Origin: SIG480 sp045595365
Lineage (GTDB): Bacteria > Bacillota > Clostridia > Oscillospirales > JAAYXM01
Assembly: GCA_045595365.1 (NCBI GenBank)
Contig: JAZOAI010000019.1
Span: 1-6,341 of the forward strand
Length of the DNA stretch: 6,341 nucleotides
Reading direction: 5' to 3'
Shown piece after piece: positions 6,156 to 6,341 of this stretch. The stretch's first letter is position 1, and the number at the start of each line of letters is the position of its first letter. The translations under genes were made by a program, and so were the position numbers. The notes under the pieces are model-generated. The model was not told the origin of the DNA, did no database searches, and saw nothing but the letters and a program-made list of their open reading frames with translations.

Positions 6156-6217
6156 TGTAGGGTTCGGCGGTTTCCGACGAACCGATATACGGTGCATCAT
6201 AAATGCTGCACCCTACA
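6156..6217. repeat. Small element with 7-bp inverted ends and two internal hairpins
   Basis: The ends TGTAGGG (6156-6162) and CCCTACA (6211-6217) are exact inverted repeats. Inside are a 9-position stem with one mismatch (6162-6170 with 6174-6182, loop TTT) and a 10-position stem with one mismatch (6191-6200 with 6203-6212, loop AA). The whole can fold as a cruciform. It resembles a REP/MITE-like intergenic repeat. There is no coding capacity and no obvious target duplication. Confidence 0.6.
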
Positions 6218-6238
6218 TTTCCACCTTCTCCTTTTTTT

Positions 6239-6341
6239 GTAGGGGACATTCACGAATGTCCCGCTTTATTTTTTCGGGCGATTCTTGAATCGCCCCTACG
6301 GTTCACACCTCGTTTTGTAGGGGACGATGCCCTCATCGTCC
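6239..6341. repeat. Array of three palindromic repeats with GTAGGGG borders
   Basis: Three short palindromes follow one another: GGGACATTC-AC-GAATGTCCC (6243-6262), GGGCGATTC-TT-GAATCGCCC (6276-6295) and GGACGATG-CCCT-CATCGTCC (6322-6341). GTAGGGG stands before the first (6239-6245) and third (6317-6323), and its complement CCCCTAC ends the second (6293-6299). Spacing is irregular and the arms differ between copies, so this is not a CRISPR array. The block may continue past the right edge. Confidence 0.75.

Noticed and set aside
5956..6249. Minus-strand open frame of 97 codons and smaller overlapping frames
   Set aside because: It lies in palindromic repeats, ends inside the terminator region, has no ribosome site, and has the Arg/Ser/Pro-rich composition of translated repeats.
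6239..6341. CRISPR array
   Set aside because: The repeats differ in sequence, the spacing is irregular, and each unit is itself a palindrome with no spacer-like inserts.

Overview
All convincing genes lie on the minus strand, so transcription runs from the right end of the window to the left. The window suggests a Gram-positive endospore-former of the class Clostridia. The reasons are strong GGAGG-type ribosome sites, sigma-A promoters, a membrane-anchored M23 (LytM) protein that looks like the sporulation protein SpoIIQ, and intergenic palindromic repeats of the kind scattered in clostridial gut genomes. This assignment is inference; no rRNA or other taxonomic marker is present.

Layout, right to left. 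(1) 5977-6341 has no credible gene. It holds three palindromic repeat blocks, and at 5934-5976 there is an intrinsic terminator for a minus-strand gene outside the window. (2) A consensus sigma-A promoter (TTGACA, 17 bp, TATAAT, at 5893-5921) drives a two-gene unit: a neutral ceramidase-like hydrolase (4533-5858) and the YchF/OLA1-family P-loop NTPase (3419-4513). (3) At 3361-3412 a terminator hairpin for ychF, a SigF-like promoter and the ribosome site of the next gene are interleaved. They lead into the M23/SpoIIQ-like gene, which probably starts at a TTG at 3360-3362. (4) A phage-derived cluster begins directly after this host gene, with its own extended -10 promoter and a stable leader hairpin: a probable small terminase subunit, a large terminase subunit with complete ATPase and nuclease motifs, a short tail-fibre-repeat protein, and the start of another virion-surface protein that runs off the left edge.

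The phage genes are tightly coupled (11-bp overlap, 14-bp gap, 4-bp overlap) and intact, so they look like one working transcript. The gene order is the odd part. In a standard tailed phage, portal, protease, capsid and tail genes stand between the large terminase and the fibre genes. Here the terminase is joined cleanly to the fibre pair, and the packaging end abuts a host gene with no integrase, tRNA or visible attachment site. A rearranged prophage, a satellite or a domesticated phage cluster would all fit. The window alone cannot decide between them.
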